A stretch of 52,959 nt of DNA from JAIPGX01 sp041650475 (GTDB lineage Bacteria > Babelota > Babeliae > Babelales > UASB340), in contig JBAZLD010000009.1 in assembly GCA_041650475.1 (NCBI GenBank), positions 1 through 52,959 of the forward strand, in the 5' to 3' direction. The position numbers and the translations under genes were made by a program. The notes under the pieces are model-generated. The model made no database searches. It had not been told where the DNA came from and saw only the letters and a program-made list of their open reading frames with translations. This document shows, piece after piece, positions 42,508 through 52,959 of the stretch. Each line of letters opens with the position of its first letter. Positions within the stretch are counted from its first letter, which is position 1.

Positions 42508-42915
42508 ATGATAAAAAATTTACGATTTATTTTGCCATTATATCTAATAACCACAAATTTTATGTATTTGACTTCGACTTTAACTGCATCACAAGAAAAT
42601 AACGATAATTTTCACATCGATCAAGTAATTGAAGAAAAACAAGAGCAATTACCGGATCAGAACAAAAATTTTATTAAAGATATAGAGTTAAACGAAAGCA
42701 CTGAAAATCTAGATAACATAAATATAGCCGATATAGATGATATAGTTATACCTGAAGAAAAAGAACTTAAAAAATTTAGTATAAAAGAAATTTTTGCTCT
42801 TATAAAACTTCAAGCATCAAAAGTAAGTATTGCAACTTATGCAGGTATAACCGTTGGTTTAGTTGCACTTGGTTCAGGCTGCGCATATTTGATTTTACGA
42901 AAAAAACATAAATAA
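42508..42915 (+). CDS. Hypothetical type I membrane protein with acidic middle
   Basis: Protein of 135 residues. A signal peptide (1-27, LRFILPLYLITTNFMYLTST) is followed by a highly acidic, flexible middle (about 30-95, with EEKQEQLPDQ and DIDDIVIPEEKE). A C-terminal transmembrane segment (SIATYAGITVGLVALGSG) comes next and then RKKHK inside. The ATG is supported by GAGAG. The layout suggests a small tethered protein displayed outside. No family recognised. It precedes rsmE by 3 bp. Confidence 0.65.
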   Translation: MIKNLRFILPLYLITTNFMYLTSTLTASQENNDNFHIDQVIEEKQEQLPDQNKNFIKDIELNESTENLDNINIADIDDIVIPEEKELKKFSIKEIFALIKLQASKVSIATYAGITVGLVALGSGCAYLILRKKHK

Positions 42916-42918
42916 TTT

Positions 42919-43677
42919 ATGCTTTCAGAAAAACATATTTTTGCAATTTATTTAAATAATTTATCTGAATTAAATAATTTAGTTACAGAAGAAAATTTAC
43001 TACTACAAGACAAAGAATTAAATCAAAGAATAATAAAAATATTAAGACTTGAAACTGGCGATATAATTATTCTGTTTGATTCTAAAATAAATTTAGAATT
43101 AGAAATTTTGCAAACCAAACAAGATAAAGTTTTAGGCAAAATTTTAAAAATCCAAGATAATAAAAAAATAATTCCTGAAATTATACTAGCTGTTGGATTA
43201 CTAAAAAAATCTTCTTTTGAAGAAATTTTGTATGTTGCAGCTCAAATGGGAGTTACACAAATTCAACCAATTTTGTCTGAGAAAATTCAAAAAAATTGGT
43301 TTATAGAAAAAGATTTAAATCGTTTAAATAAAATTTTGATTTCTGCATGTGAACAATCAAAAAATTTTTTTGTACCCGAATTACTAACACCCATCAAATT
43401 AGATAAATTTCTAAATAATACTTTAAATAGTAATCTAAAAAAATACAAAAAAATTTGTTTTGAACCAGAACATCAAAAATTAATTAAATTATTACAAGAC
43501 TGTAACAAAAATCCTGAAAACTTAGTTTTACTTTTTGGTCCTGAGGGTGGCTTTTCTAATCAAGAATTAGATTTAATAAAAAAAAATAATTTTGATTTTT
43601 ATGAACTTACTCCAACAATATTAAGATCAGTGGAAGCCATAACTGTAGGATTAGGAGTTATTAGATCTATTTTTTAA
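42919..43677 (+). CDS. rsmE: 16S rRNA m3U1498 methyltransferase
   Basis: SPOUT methyltransferase of 252 residues that methylates U1498 in 16S rRNA. The N-terminal PUA-like domain is followed by the SPOUT knot: LLFGPEGGFSNQELDLI and the C-terminal LRSVEAITVGLGVIR. The usual form near the end is LRxETA; here RSVEAI is slightly divergent but the fold is plain. Starts 3 bp after the small membrane protein gene. Confidence 0.93.
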   Translation: MLSEKHIFAIYLNNLSELNNLVTEENLLLQDKELNQRIIKILRLETGDIIILFDSKINLELEILQTKQDKVLGKILKIQDNKKIIPEIILAVGLLKKSSFEEILYVAAQMGVTQIQPILSEKIQKNWFIEKDLNRLNKILISACEQSKNFFVPELLTPIKLDKFLNNTLNSNLKKYKKICFEPEHQKLIKLLQDCNKNPENLVLLFGPEGGFSNQELDLIKKNNFDFYELTPTILRSVEAITVGLGVIRSIF

Positions 43678-43680
43678 AAA

Positions 43681-43711
43681 GTTCGTATGGTTCAACAAGC
43701 TCATCACAAAC
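43681..43711. repeat. Degenerate relative of the 5424 REPIN-like unit
   Basis: GTTCGTATGGTTCAACAAGC followed by TCATCACAAAC matches unit 1 at 5425-5456 (GTTCGTACCCATTCGACAAG then CTCAGGGCGAAC) with several substitutions and one gap. It lies between convergent rsmE and tsaB, as the intact element lies between convergent genes. Confidence 0.5.
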
Positions 43712-43740
43712 TTAATAACGCAACTTGATACAAAAACAAT

Positions 43741-44475
43741 TTATTTTTTTACTGCAAAAGTTTGAGATTTTAAATAAGCAGGCAAAAGTTTATAAACAAA
43801 ATTTTTATCAGAGTTATATTTTTCAATTCCCATTTTGGCTATTTGTTCAGTAGAACAAACTTGTAAAATTTCAGTAAAAAAAATTGCCTGAGATTTTAAA
43901 ATATCTTGAATTAATTTTTTATGAAGAGTTGTGCCATTACCAGAAAACAAAATATTTTTATCACCCAAATTTTTTTTAATTTCGTTTAGAAAAAAATCTA
44001 TTTTTACATAATTTTTCTCTAAATTTTTAATTTCTATTTTTTTTAAAATATTATTTTCTATTTTATTGATTTCAAAAAAAACTTCGTCATTATAGGCATT
44101 CAAGAGCGTTATTAACAAATTTGCTTTTAAATTTTTATATTTATTTTGTAAAAGATCAAATGTTTCAAGGCTAAGAGCATGAAGCCCGTCTATGCCTATT
44201 AATGGTATTTTGTGAGCAAAACTTATACCATTTACTGTCGTTATAGCGACTCTTAACGATGTAAATGCACCAGGGCCATGGTCAACACAAATGAAATTTA
44301 AATCAGATATTTTTAAAGAATTTTTTTCTAAAAATTCTTGGATTAATGGAATAAGTATTGAACTAGCTTTTTTATTGCTTTCTTCAATTTTTTTGATAAG
44401 AATATTTTTTTTAAACAAAGATAGCTCCAGACCAGAATAACTAGCCTGGAGACTTAAAAAATTTAGGTTTATCAT
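43741..44475 (-). CDS. tsaB: tRNA threonylcarbamoyladenosine biosynthesis protein TsaB
   Basis: Non-catalytic partner of TsaD in making the t6A base at position 37 of ANN-reading tRNAs. The 244-residue protein has the ASKHA-type N-terminus (FLSLQASYSGLELSL), the segment VDHGPGAFTSLRVAITTVNG and IPLIGIDGLHAL that mark TsaB. TsaD is encoded at 51153 in the same window; TsaC and TsaE were not seen. It follows the zinc-ribbon gene after 6 bp. Confidence 0.92.
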   Translation of the reverse strand: MINLNFLSLQASYSGLELSLFKKNILIKKIEESNKKASSILIPLIQEFLEKNSLKISDLNFICVDHGPGAFTSLRVAITTVNGISFAHKIPLIGIDGLHALSLETFDLLQNKYKNLKANLLITLLNAYNDEVFFEINKIENNILKKIEIKNLEKNYVKIDFFLNEIKKNLGDKNILFSGNGTTLHKKLIQDILKSQAIFFTEILQVCSTEQIAKMGIEKYNSDKNFVYKLLPAYLKSQTFAVKK

Positions 44476-44481
44476 GCTAAT

Positions 44482-44664
44482 CTAATCTTGATGCTTCTTA
44501 ACTTTCTGTTTTTGGTAAAATATACTAAAGACATCGTCCTTTATTGTATTTTCTTTTTTTTCTATGATCTTACCACAATTCAAACACTTCCAACCTTCGA
44601 AGTTGATGAAGTGGTCAAAGAACGATTGCATTGTCATTAAACCATCGCACTTTGGGCACTTCAT
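44482..44664 (-). CDS. Small zinc-ribbon protein
   Basis: A 60-residue protein with two CxxC pairs: CPKC at residues 3-6 and CLNC near 28-31, separated by a FEGWKC segment, which makes a single zinc ribbon. A strong GGAGG site precedes its ATG. The C-terminal 20 residues are basic (KQKVKKHQD). It likely binds nucleic acid or a partner protein; no named family is recognised. It begins the unit with tsaB. Confidence 0.8.
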   Translation of the reverse strand: MKCPKCDGLMTMQSFFDHFINFEGWKCLNCGKIIEKKENTIKDDVFSIFYQKQKVKKHQD

Positions 44665-44805
44665 AATACCTACCCTCCTTTACATGATAAAAAAATTTCT
44701 TATTACTACTCAAAGTCATTAAAGCATTTTTTTATTGAATTGTAAAAAAAACAAAAATTTAGATAAAATATTCACTTATTAAGTATTATTTTTGAAATAC
44801 AAAAA

Positions 44806-45216
44806 TTATTTATTAAAAAATAACCTATCCAAATAACTTTGCAGAATGAAGGCAGCCGCTATCGAGTGACTATCTATTTTTTTTTGTTTCTCTTTATATT
44901 TTTTTCCCAAAAGATTTTCGGCTCTTTTACTACTCAGTCTTTCATCAAATAAAATCCATTTTAATTGATGAAATTTTTGCTCCAAAATTTTTTTTTGAGA
45001 TGCTATCTTTTTTGTTTGTTCACTTTGAGTCCCTGAAAGAGTTTGAGGGTAACCAATAATAATTTCTTCTATACCCTCTTGCTCAATTGTTTCAGATATA
45101 AAAGAATCAAGTTCTTGTATATCAATTGTTTTATATGGTTTACAAGAAATTCCCAATTCATCAGAAATGGCAGAGCCCACCCATTTATCACCAAGATCCA
45201 GAGCTAAAATTTTCAT
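44806..45216 (-). CDS. ruvX: RuvX/YqgF-family Holliday junction resolvase-like nuclease
   Basis: Protein of 136 residues with the RNase H-like YqgF fold. ILALDLGDKWVGSAISDELG at the N-terminus holds the first Asp, IIIGYPQTLSGTQSEQ the second region, and FDERLSSKRAENLL the third acidic motif. In E. coli the family is needed for 16S rRNA 5' processing as well as being linked to Holliday junctions. It lies divergent to polA. Confidence 0.92.
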   Translation of the reverse strand: MKILALDLGDKWVGSAISDELGISCKPYKTIDIQELDSFISETIEQEGIEEIIIGYPQTLSGTQSEQTKKIASQKKILEQKFHQLKWILFDERLSSKRAENLLGKKYKEKQKKIDSHSIAAAFILQSYLDRLFFNK

Positions 45217-45327
45217 AAAAAACTCATATAAAATGTAAAAATTGCAAAAAATATAAAAATACTTATTAAGATAATAATATAAAAATAGATTTTAAGGCTA
45301 AAAAAATTAAAATAAAAGGATTTTAGA

Positions 45328-48099
45328 GTGATACAAAAAGAAAAAAATGCCATCTATATAATAGATGGATCTTCACTTTTATACAGGTCTTATTATGGTT
45401 TACGATCACTAAGAACATCTTCTGGTTTATCAACGCAAGCAACTTACGGTTTTTGTAGAACATTACAAAAATTAATAGATAAATTTGACATAAAAAAAAT
45501 GATTCTTGTTTGGGATAGTAAAGGTAAAACGTTTAGATCCGATATTTACGACAAATATAAGGCAACGCGTCAAGCACCCCCTAGCGATTTATTTATCCAA
45601 AAAGAACAAATAGTAAATATCGCAAATGCTATCAATTTATTACAAATTCAAAAATCCGGATATGAAGCAGATGACCTGATAGCCTCTATAGTAAAAATAT
45701 ATAAATCAAAGGAAATTGTAATAGTTGGTCCAGATAAAGACTTATTTCAATTATTATCTGACAATGTAGTTATTTATGACCCATTTAAAGATGAAATAAT
45801 AGACAAAACTATTTTTGAAAAAACAAAGGGAATTTCTCCTCAAAAACTTAAATTTTTTTATTCTCTAGTGGGTGACTCTTCTGACAATATTCCCGGAGTC
45901 AAAGGCATAGGACAAAAGACGGCACTAGAACTCGTTAATAGTTTTGATTCTTTGCAAGATCTATACAAAAATTTAGACAAAATCAAAAAAGATAAAACTA
46001 GAGAGTTGTTATTAAATAATAAAGATAATGCATTTTTAAGTGAAAAACTTTTTAAGTTAGAAGAAATAGATTTAAATTTAAAAGAAAAAGACTTTGATTT
46101 TGATGAAAAAAATTGGATACATGCAATCTCATATTTTAAAGAATTTGAATTCAAAAGCTTATTAAAAACTTTAGAAAAACAGTATCCAGAAACTAAAATC
46201 GCTGAAAAACAAGAAAAAAATTTAAAACAAACACAGCTTTCTTTGTTTAACAGCACAGAAAAAATAGAGCAACAAGATATAATCGAAGAAGATAACAGCT
46301 GGCAATATTATGTTATTAATAAAATAGAAGAACTAGAAAAATTTTTAAATAAAATAAAAACTGTATCAGAAATAGCTTTAGACACAGAAACAACCGGATT
46401 AAGTCCATTGCAAGATAAATTAGTAGGACTATCTATCGCTTTTAACAAAAATGAATCTTATTATATAAGCTTAGTTGAGATAGGCGTTGAAATTGGTTTA
46501 AAAATTTTAGAACCAACTTTTAAAAATAATAATATTAAAAAAATATTGCATAATACTAAATTCGACCAATTGGTTTTATATAATAATGGTCAAGAAATAA
46601 AAAAAATAATTTTCGACACACTAATCGCTGCAAATTTAGTAAGAACAGATGAGAACGAAAAAATAAACTTGAAATATCTTTCAAAAAAATATTTAAACCA
46701 AGATATGGCTACATTTAAAGATATTTTAGGAAAATATAAACATTTTGGTGAAATTCCAATACAAACAGCAGCAAAATATGCAGCACATGATGCTTTACAA
46801 ACATATAAACTAAAATTTGTTTTAGAAGAAAAATTAAATCAAGATGAAAAACTAAAAAATATCTTTGAAAATATAGAAATGCCATTATCCCAGGTTTTAT
46901 TTGAAATGGAATATTTTGGCATAACTTTAGACGCTGATAAGCTAAAAGAAATTGGTAAAGAAATAAAAAAAGATTTAGAAAATATAAAAATAAAAATTTT
47001 AGCAACTATAGAAACTAAAGAAAGATATAAAAAAGAACAAATTAACTTAAATTCACCACAACAAATAGAAACTTTATTGTTTGATGAATTAAAATTACCA
47101 GTAATAAAAAAGGGACAAAAAGGTCAACGAAGCACAGGACAAGAAGTGTTACAAGAATTAAGCAAAATTCATCCAGTTCCTGGTATGTTAATAAAATACA
47201 GAGAACTAGCAAAACTTGATAGCACTTACGTAGATCCATTAATTAAAAATATGAATCCAAAAACAGGTAGAATTCATACTTCTTTTAGCCAAACTATGGT
47301 TGCAACAGGTAGACTGTCTAGCTCAGAACCAAATTTACAAAATATACCAACAGCCCAAGGTTATGGAATAAAAATAAGATCAGCATTCGTTGCCCCAGCC
47401 GGAAAACTATTTTTATCTGCAGACTATTCACAAATTGAATTAAGAATCTTAGCTCATATGTCAAAAGATAAAAAATTAATAGATGCTTTTTTGCATGACA
47501 AAGACATTCATGCATATACCGCTAGTCAAATATTTGATGTTCCTATAGAGAAAATAGTACACGAACAAAGACAAACTGCTAAAAGAATAAATTTCGGCAT
47601 AGTTTATGGTCAAACACCATTTGGATTATCGCAAGAATTAGGAATAAAACCAAGTCAAGCAAAAGAATATATAGATAAATATTTTCAAGAACATCAGGGA
47701 GTTGTTCAATGGATAGAAAAAACAATAGAACAAGCAAAACAAGATGGCTATGTACAAACCTGGTTAGGTCGGCGCCGTTATGTCCCAGACATAAATGAAA
47801 AAAATAGTACTCTTTTTAATATGGCAAAAAGAATAGCTATAAATAGCCCAATGCAGGGAACTGCCGCAGAAATTGTAAAAATAGCCATGATCAACTTAAA
47901 TAATATATTTAAAAGAAAAAAAATGGATGCACATATAATATTACAAATTCATGACGAACTTATTATAGAATGCTTAAAGGAAGATATACAAAAAATTGAA
48001 CCTATCGTAGAAAAAGCAATGAACACAGTTGTAGATTGGGATATTCCTTTAAAAACAACCATAAGAATCGGTGAAAATTGGGAACAAATAACCAAGTAA
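45328..48099 (+). CDS. polA: DNA polymerase I
   Basis: Three-domain enzyme of 923 residues for Okazaki-fragment maturation and repair. The GTG start is supported by AGGA upstream. The 5' nuclease domain covers residues 1 to about 290 (IYIIDGSSLLYR, YEADDLIAS). The 3'-5' exonuclease is intact: Asp352 and Glu354 in LDTETTGL, HNTKFDQL and YAAHDALQTY. The polymerase has motif A (SADYSQIELR), the O-helix TAKRINFGIVYGQ with Phe at the dideoxy-discriminating position, and motif C (QIHDELII). Proofreading therefore seems active, unlike in many low-GC relatives. Confidence 0.97.
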   Translation: MIQKEKNAIYIIDGSSLLYRSYYGLRSLRTSSGLSTQATYGFCRTLQKLIDKFDIKKMILVWDSKGKTFRSDIYDKYKATRQAPPSDLFIQKEQIVNIANAINLLQIQKSGYEADDLIASIVKIYKSKEIVIVGPDKDLFQLLSDNVVIYDPFKDEIIDKTIFEKTKGISPQKLKFFYSLVGDSSDNIPGVKGIGQKTALELVNSFDSLQDLYKNLDKIKKDKTRELLLNNKDNAFLSEKLFKLEEIDLNLKEKDFDFDEKNWIHAISYFKEFEFKSLLKTLEKQYPETKIAEKQEKNLKQTQLSLFNSTEKIEQQDIIEEDNSWQYYVINKIEELEKFLNKIKTVSEIALDTETTGLSPLQDKLVGLSIAFNKNESYYISLVEIGVEIGLKILEPTFKNNNIKKILHNTKFDQLVLYNNGQEIKKIIFDTLIAANLVRTDENEKINLKYLSKKYLNQDMATFKDILGKYKHFGEIPIQTAAKYAAHDALQTYKLKFVLEEKLNQDEKLKNIFENIEMPLSQVLFEMEYFGITLDADKLKEIGKEIKKDLENIKIKILATIETKERYKKEQINLNSPQQIETLLFDELKLPVIKKGQKGQRSTGQEVLQELSKIHPVPGMLIKYRELAKLDSTYVDPLIKNMNPKTGRIHTSFSQTMVATGRLSSSEPNLQNIPTAQGYGIKIRSAFVAPAGKLFLSADYSQIELRILAHMSKDKKLIDAFLHDKDIHAYTASQIFDVPIEKIVHEQRQTAKRINFGIVYGQTPFGLSQELGIKPSQAKEYIDKYFQEHQGVVQWIEKTIEQAKQDGYVQTWLGRRRYVPDINEKNSTLFNMAKRIAINSPMQGTAAEIVKIAMINLNNIFKRKKMDAHIILQIHDELIIECLKEDIQKIEPIVEKAMNTVVDWDIPLKTTIRIGENWEQITK

Positions 48100-48256
48100 A
48101 TATAGCAAAATATTTTTGACTTTTATTTAAAAAGAAGGCAAAATATACATGTTTAATTCGTTTTTAATATTTTTTCTTTAAATTAATGAAATTAATGGTT
48201 TTTAAAGTAAAATTAAACTCAAAAATGTAATTTTCTAATAAAGTAAAGGATTCAAA

Positions 48257-48517
48257 ATGGCAACGAGTAAAAGCGGCGGCTCTACGAGTAATGGTCGTGA
48301 AAGTCAAAGTAAACGCTTAGGCTGTAAAAGATTTGGTGGACAAGGGGTAAAATGTGGAGAAATTTTGGTCCGTCAGAGAGGAACTAAATTCTTTCCTGGT
48401 GTTGGAGTAAAAAAAGCAGGAGATGATACTCTTTTTGCCATGAAAGACGGCTTTGTCAAATTTCATGTTGGATTAAAAGGAAAAAAATTTGTATCAATAG
48501 TAGAAGAAGTATCTTAA
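48257..48517 (+). CDS. rpmA: 50S ribosomal protein L27
   Basis: Ribosomal protein of 86 residues whose N-terminal tail reaches the peptidyl-transferase centre. SKSGGSTSNGRESQSKRLG and the following GGQ are standard, and there is no cleavable N-terminal extension. Here rplU (L21), the usual upstream partner, is absent and polA precedes instead. An AAAGGA site precedes the ATG. Confidence 0.97.
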   Translation: MATSKSGGSTSNGRESQSKRLGCKRFGGQGVKCGEILVRQRGTKFFPGVGVKKAGDDTLFAMKDGFVKFHVGLKGKKFVSIVEEVS

Positions 48518-48541
48518 TTTATAGGAAGAGTAGGAAAAATC

Positions 48542-49423
48542 ATGGTAACTCGCAAAATTGATTTTTTAAAATATCGTTATATATGTTTATCAGCTTCTGT
48601 TTTATTGTTAATTTTTGGTTGTATTCTATATTTTGCAAAAGGCGGTTTTAAATATAGTATAGACTTTGTTGGAGGAGCTGAAATAAGAGCATCATTTCAA
48701 GAACCAATTAAAGCAAATGTTTTAAGAGACGCTCTTTCAAAAAAAGGCTGGCATGATTATAATTTGCAAAGCATTGGAAACTCAGAGAAAGAGTATTTTA
48801 TAAGAGTAAGTGGTCAAATAAAAAATTTAGAAGATAGGTTTTCTCAAGATATAAAATCTGAAATTTCTTCAAATCAGATGATCGTTGAAAATATAGATTA
48901 TGTTGGCGCTGAAGTTGGTAAAGAAATGAAAAATAATGCATTAATTGCAATTATTTTATCTCTTTTTGTTTTACTAGGGTATATAACAATTAGATCTAAA
49001 TACGCTTATGCTGTTGGAGCTATTGTTGCATTAATTCACGACCTTTTGGCAGTTTTAGTATTTTTATTAATATTTAATGAACTTATTTCAGTTAATATTT
49101 TAGCTGCAATTTTATCTATTTTAGGCTATTCTTTAAACGACACAATCGTTATTTTTAATAGAATTCGCGAAAATTTAAAAAAACATAAAGATATGTCTTC
49201 TTATGACCTAGTTAATTTAAGCATAAATCAAACACTTACTAGAACTTTACTTGTTAGTTTCGCTACTTTATTGGCTGTATTATCTTTTTACATTTTTGGT
49301 GGAGAAGTTTTAAGAGGCTTTTCATTTGCCATGTTAATAGGCATAATTGTTGGTACATATTCTTCGATATATATTGCTAGTCCTATAATGATGTTGTTTG
49401 GAGGTCTTTCTGTTAGAAAATAA
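48542..49423 (+). CDS. secF: Protein translocase subunit SecF
   Basis: Membrane subunit of 293 residues which, with SecD, uses the proton gradient to help Sec-dependent export. Six hydrophobic segments are visible, with the family's SIDFVGGAEIRASF after the first and LGYSLNDTIVIFNRIREN before the last two. secD is not adjacent, which is unusual. It starts 24 bp after rpmA and has a good GGAAGAG site. It fits the export-rich gene content. Confidence 0.95.
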   Translation: MVTRKIDFLKYRYICLSASVLLLIFGCILYFAKGGFKYSIDFVGGAEIRASFQEPIKANVLRDALSKKGWHDYNLQSIGNSEKEYFIRVSGQIKNLEDRFSQDIKSEISSNQMIVENIDYVGAEVGKEMKNNALIAIILSLFVLLGYITIRSKYAYAVGAIVALIHDLLAVLVFLLIFNELISVNILAAILSILGYSLNDTIVIFNRIRENLKKHKDMSSYDLVNLSINQTLTRTLLVSFATLLAVLSFYIFGGEVLRGFSFAMLIGIIVGTYSSIYIASPIMMLFGGLSVRK

Positions 49424-49549
49424 CTAACATTTGAAAATTAAAGTTATTTAATAAATAATTATTTTAAATTGTTAGTTTCTGTTTTTTAAAATTTGATTTT
49501 GTTTTTTTATTTCTAATTTTTTAATAAATATAATAAATATAAAGTTGGT

Positions 49550-51139
<1,590 letters not shown>

Positions 51140-51152
51140 GTTTTTTATTTAT

Positions 51153-52190
51153 ATGTCTATAATTCTCGGGATAGAAACGTCATGCGACGAAACAGCCGCA
51201 TCTATTTATGATTCAAAGGAAAAAAGATTATTATCAAGTTCTCTTTTTTCTCAAATTAAGCTACATGAAATTTACGGGGGTGTTGTTCCTGAAATAGCAT
51301 CCCGTTCTCATCTTGAGAAAATAGACGTTATTATTCAACGTGCTTTAGATCAAGCAAATATAACTTTAGATAATGTTGATTGTATTGCCATCACAAATAA
51401 ACCTGGTTTAGTTGGTTCGCTTTTAATAGGTCTTTGTTTTGCAAAATCAATAGCATTTGTAAAAAATAAAAAATTAATAGCAGTTGATCACATTGAAGGC
51501 CACATATTTTCTTCTTATTTAAATCAAGATTTTACTGTTCGCCAAGATATAGAATTTCCTCATATATGCTTGTCAGCTTCTGGAGGCAGTACTGCATTTT
51601 ATTTAGTAGAAGATTTTGGAAAATATAAAATTATAGGCCAAACTCTTGATGATGCCGCAGGGGAAGCTTTTGATAAGGTAGCTAAAATAATAGGTTTTGG
51701 ATATCCCGGGGGTGCCATAATAGAAAAAAGTGCCCAAAAAGTTAATTTTGAAGATTTTTTTAAATATCCCCGCTTAAAAAATAAAAAAGATTTAAATTTA
51801 AGCTTTTCAGGATTAAAAACTGCAGTTCTTTATGATTTAATAAACAAAAATTTTTATGATTTAAAAACAGGTCCTAAAAATATTACTTCTGATATACAAG
51901 ATCAAGTTTCAAGTTCACTTTTAGTTTGTATATCAAATATTTTTGAAGATAAAATAAAACAGGCATTTAAATTATACCCGCAAACAAAGGCTTTTACTTT
52001 TGTTGGCGGAGTTGCCTGTAACAATTACATTAAATCAAGATTAGAAAATGTATGCAAAAAACTAAACAAACATTTTGTCAGTCCACACAGTAAATTTTGC
52101 GGTGACAACGCCGCAATGGTCGCTTTTGTTGGAGGATACAAAACTACAAAAAACGATTTTGCTGATTTGTATTTAGACGTTTTAAAATAA
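51153..52190 (+). CDS. tsaD: tRNA N6-adenosine threonylcarbamoyltransferase TsaD
   Basis: Catalytic subunit for the t6A37 modification of tRNA, working with TsaB (encoded at 43741). The 345-residue protein has the ASKHA phosphate motif GIETSCDETAAS, the metal ligands His113 and His117 in HIEGH, and the C-terminal CGDNAAMVA carrying the last Asp. It follows rho after 13 bp, probably cotranscribed. Confidence 0.97.
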   Translation: MSIILGIETSCDETAASIYDSKEKRLLSSSLFSQIKLHEIYGGVVPEIASRSHLEKIDVIIQRALDQANITLDNVDCIAITNKPGLVGSLLIGLCFAKSIAFVKNKKLIAVDHIEGHIFSSYLNQDFTVRQDIEFPHICLSASGGSTAFYLVEDFGKYKIIGQTLDDAAGEAFDKVAKIIGFGYPGGAIIEKSAQKVNFEDFFKYPRLKNKKDLNLSFSGLKTAVLYDLINKNFYDLKTGPKNITSDIQDQVSSSLLVCISNIFEDKIKQAFKLYPQTKAFTFVGGVACNNYIKSRLENVCKKLNKHFVSPHSKFCGDNAAMVAFVGGYKTTKNDFADLYLDVLK

Positions 52191-52228
52191 ATTTAATTAA
52201 AATTTTAATTTAAATATAGGTCAAATTT

Positions 52229-52959
52229 ATGGATTTTATGAAAAATGTTGTACTTATTTTATGTTTGGTATTTTTATTAGGTTGCTTAAAATTTAGCGTA
52301 GACAATAATGATTTAAAAGCTTTTGATATTAATCAAATTACTTTAGATAATCAAACTTATCCAATTGTAGTTTTGGGTGGTGGTATAGGTGGGTTAACAG
52401 CTTCAATTTATCTGGCTCAAGCAAACGTAGAAACTTTTTTAATACAAGGTGATTTGCCTGGTGGCGCTCTAACAATGTCACAAAGTGTAAGAAATTGGCC
52501 ATCAGAAATTGATATTCCAGGCAAAAACCTTATACAAAAAATTGAAAATCAAGCATTAAAAAATGGTGTTAAATTTATAAATGGTCAAGTAGAATCTGTA
52601 GATTTTTCTAATTGGCCATATATCATAAATTTAAAAACTGATGACAATAAAAAAACTATTAAAGCTCTATCTTGCATTATTGCAATGGGGGCAACACCAA
52701 ATTTTTTAAATATCACAGGAGAAAAAGAATACTGGGGTAAAGGGGTTTCAAATTGTGCAATTTGCGATGGCTCTTTGTACAAAAATAAGGTAGTAGCAAT
52801 AGTTGGCGCTGGCAATGCCGCTATTACAGAAGGGTTATATCTTGCGGATATAGCAAAAAAAGTTTATGTCTTTGTAAGAAAAGACTCTTTAAAAGTTTCA
52901 GGTAAATTTGTTGATGAATTTTTATCAAAGCCAAATGTAAAAATTTTATATAACACCCA
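52229..52959 (+). CDS. Thioredoxin reductase-like lipoprotein, 3' end outside the window
   Basis: The visible 243 residues begin with a signal peptide and a lipobox, FLLGC with Cys19, so the mature protein should be lipid-anchored outside the cytosol. It continues as a thioredoxin-reductase-type flavoprotein: FAD-binding GGGIGGLTA (50-58), the redox pair Cys176-Ala-Ile-Cys179 in NCAICDG, and an NADPH-binding loop GAGNAAITEGLYL. That loop usually reads GGGDSAxEEA; here the Asp and Ser are replaced by Asn and Ala. The redox partner and electron source outside the cytosol are unknown. ATAGG lies about 9 bp before the first ATG. Confidence 0.85.
   Translation, partial: MDFMKNVVLILCLVFLLGCLKFSVDNNDLKAFDINQITLDNQTYPIVVLGGGIGGLTASIYLAQANVETFLIQGDLPGGALTMSQSVRNWPSEIDIPGKNLIQKIENQALKNGVKFINGQVESVDFSNWPYIINLKTDDNKKTIKALSCIIAMGATPNFLNITGEKEYWGKGVSNCAICDGSLYKNKVVAIVGAGNAAITEGLYLADIAKKVYVFVRKDSLKVSGKFVDEFLSKPNVKILYNT

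Noticed and set aside
45858..47515. Several antisense frames within polA
   Set aside because: All overlap conserved polymerase and exonuclease motifs on the other strand; none has a ribosome site.

Overview
The window is about 53 kb of very AT-rich bacterial DNA (roughly 28-30% GC by eye) with dense genes on both strands, the standard stop codons, and Shine-Dalgarno-like AGGA or GGAG sites before many genes. No rRNA, tRNA, integrase or transposase was seen. The AT bias, many small toxin-antitoxin modules and an unusual number of enzymes with signal peptides or N-terminal anchors suggest a host-associated or reduced Gram-negative-type bacterium. My best guess is the Dependentiae (TM6) lineage; that is inferred from gene style, not from a marker comparison.

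Layout. Positions 1-7061 hold a UDP-glucose dehydrogenase (cut by the window edge), a three-gene ABC-2 exporter, an anchored PAF-acetylhydrolase-like enzyme and a second two-gene ABC-2 exporter. Positions 7062-13738 hold a VanX-like dipeptidase, a Nudix hydrolase, a nitroreductase, a cyclase-family hydrolase, a three-gene RelE-type toxin-antitoxin module, a nitrilase-family amidase, an orphan COG3636-type antitoxin beside a decayed toxin, and an overlapping CPT-like kinase/CYTH pair. Positions 13739-23049 are accessory: two exported or anchored GNAT proteins, a DUF4143 ATPase, a secreted two-repeat protein, alpha/beta hydrolases, an MNT/HEPN module with a truncated HEPN gene, and an internally duplicated membrane protein. 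Positions 23050-32924 hold asnA-gatA, signal peptidase I, a second copy of the three-gene toxin-antitoxin module, a beta-lactamase-fold hydrolase, a possible ADP-ribosyltransferase-like protein, two nucleotidyltransferase-like paralogues, an exported choloylglycine-hydrolase-family enzyme and two GNATs. Positions 32998-42915 hold an exported MutS-like ATPase, an exported hydrolase, a prolyl-tRNA deacylase, an ABC-F protein, a PHP phosphatase and gpmI. Positions 42919-52959 are core: rsmE, tsaB, ruvX, polA, rpmA, secF, rho, tsaD, and a lipoprotein-type thioredoxin reductase cut by the window end.

Most notable are (1) two copies of a three-component toxin-antitoxin operon whose third small gene appears to be an antitoxin paralogue, (2) normally cytosolic enzymes (MutS-like ATPase, GNATs, TrxB-like flavoenzyme) carrying export signals, (3) an 18-bp perfect palindrome inserted in frame in gatA, reminiscent of Rickettsia palindromic elements, (4) a REPIN-like doublet with degenerate relatives elsewhere, and (5) a shared start-plus-anchor segment in front of two unrelated enzymes, next to the truncated HEPN gene.
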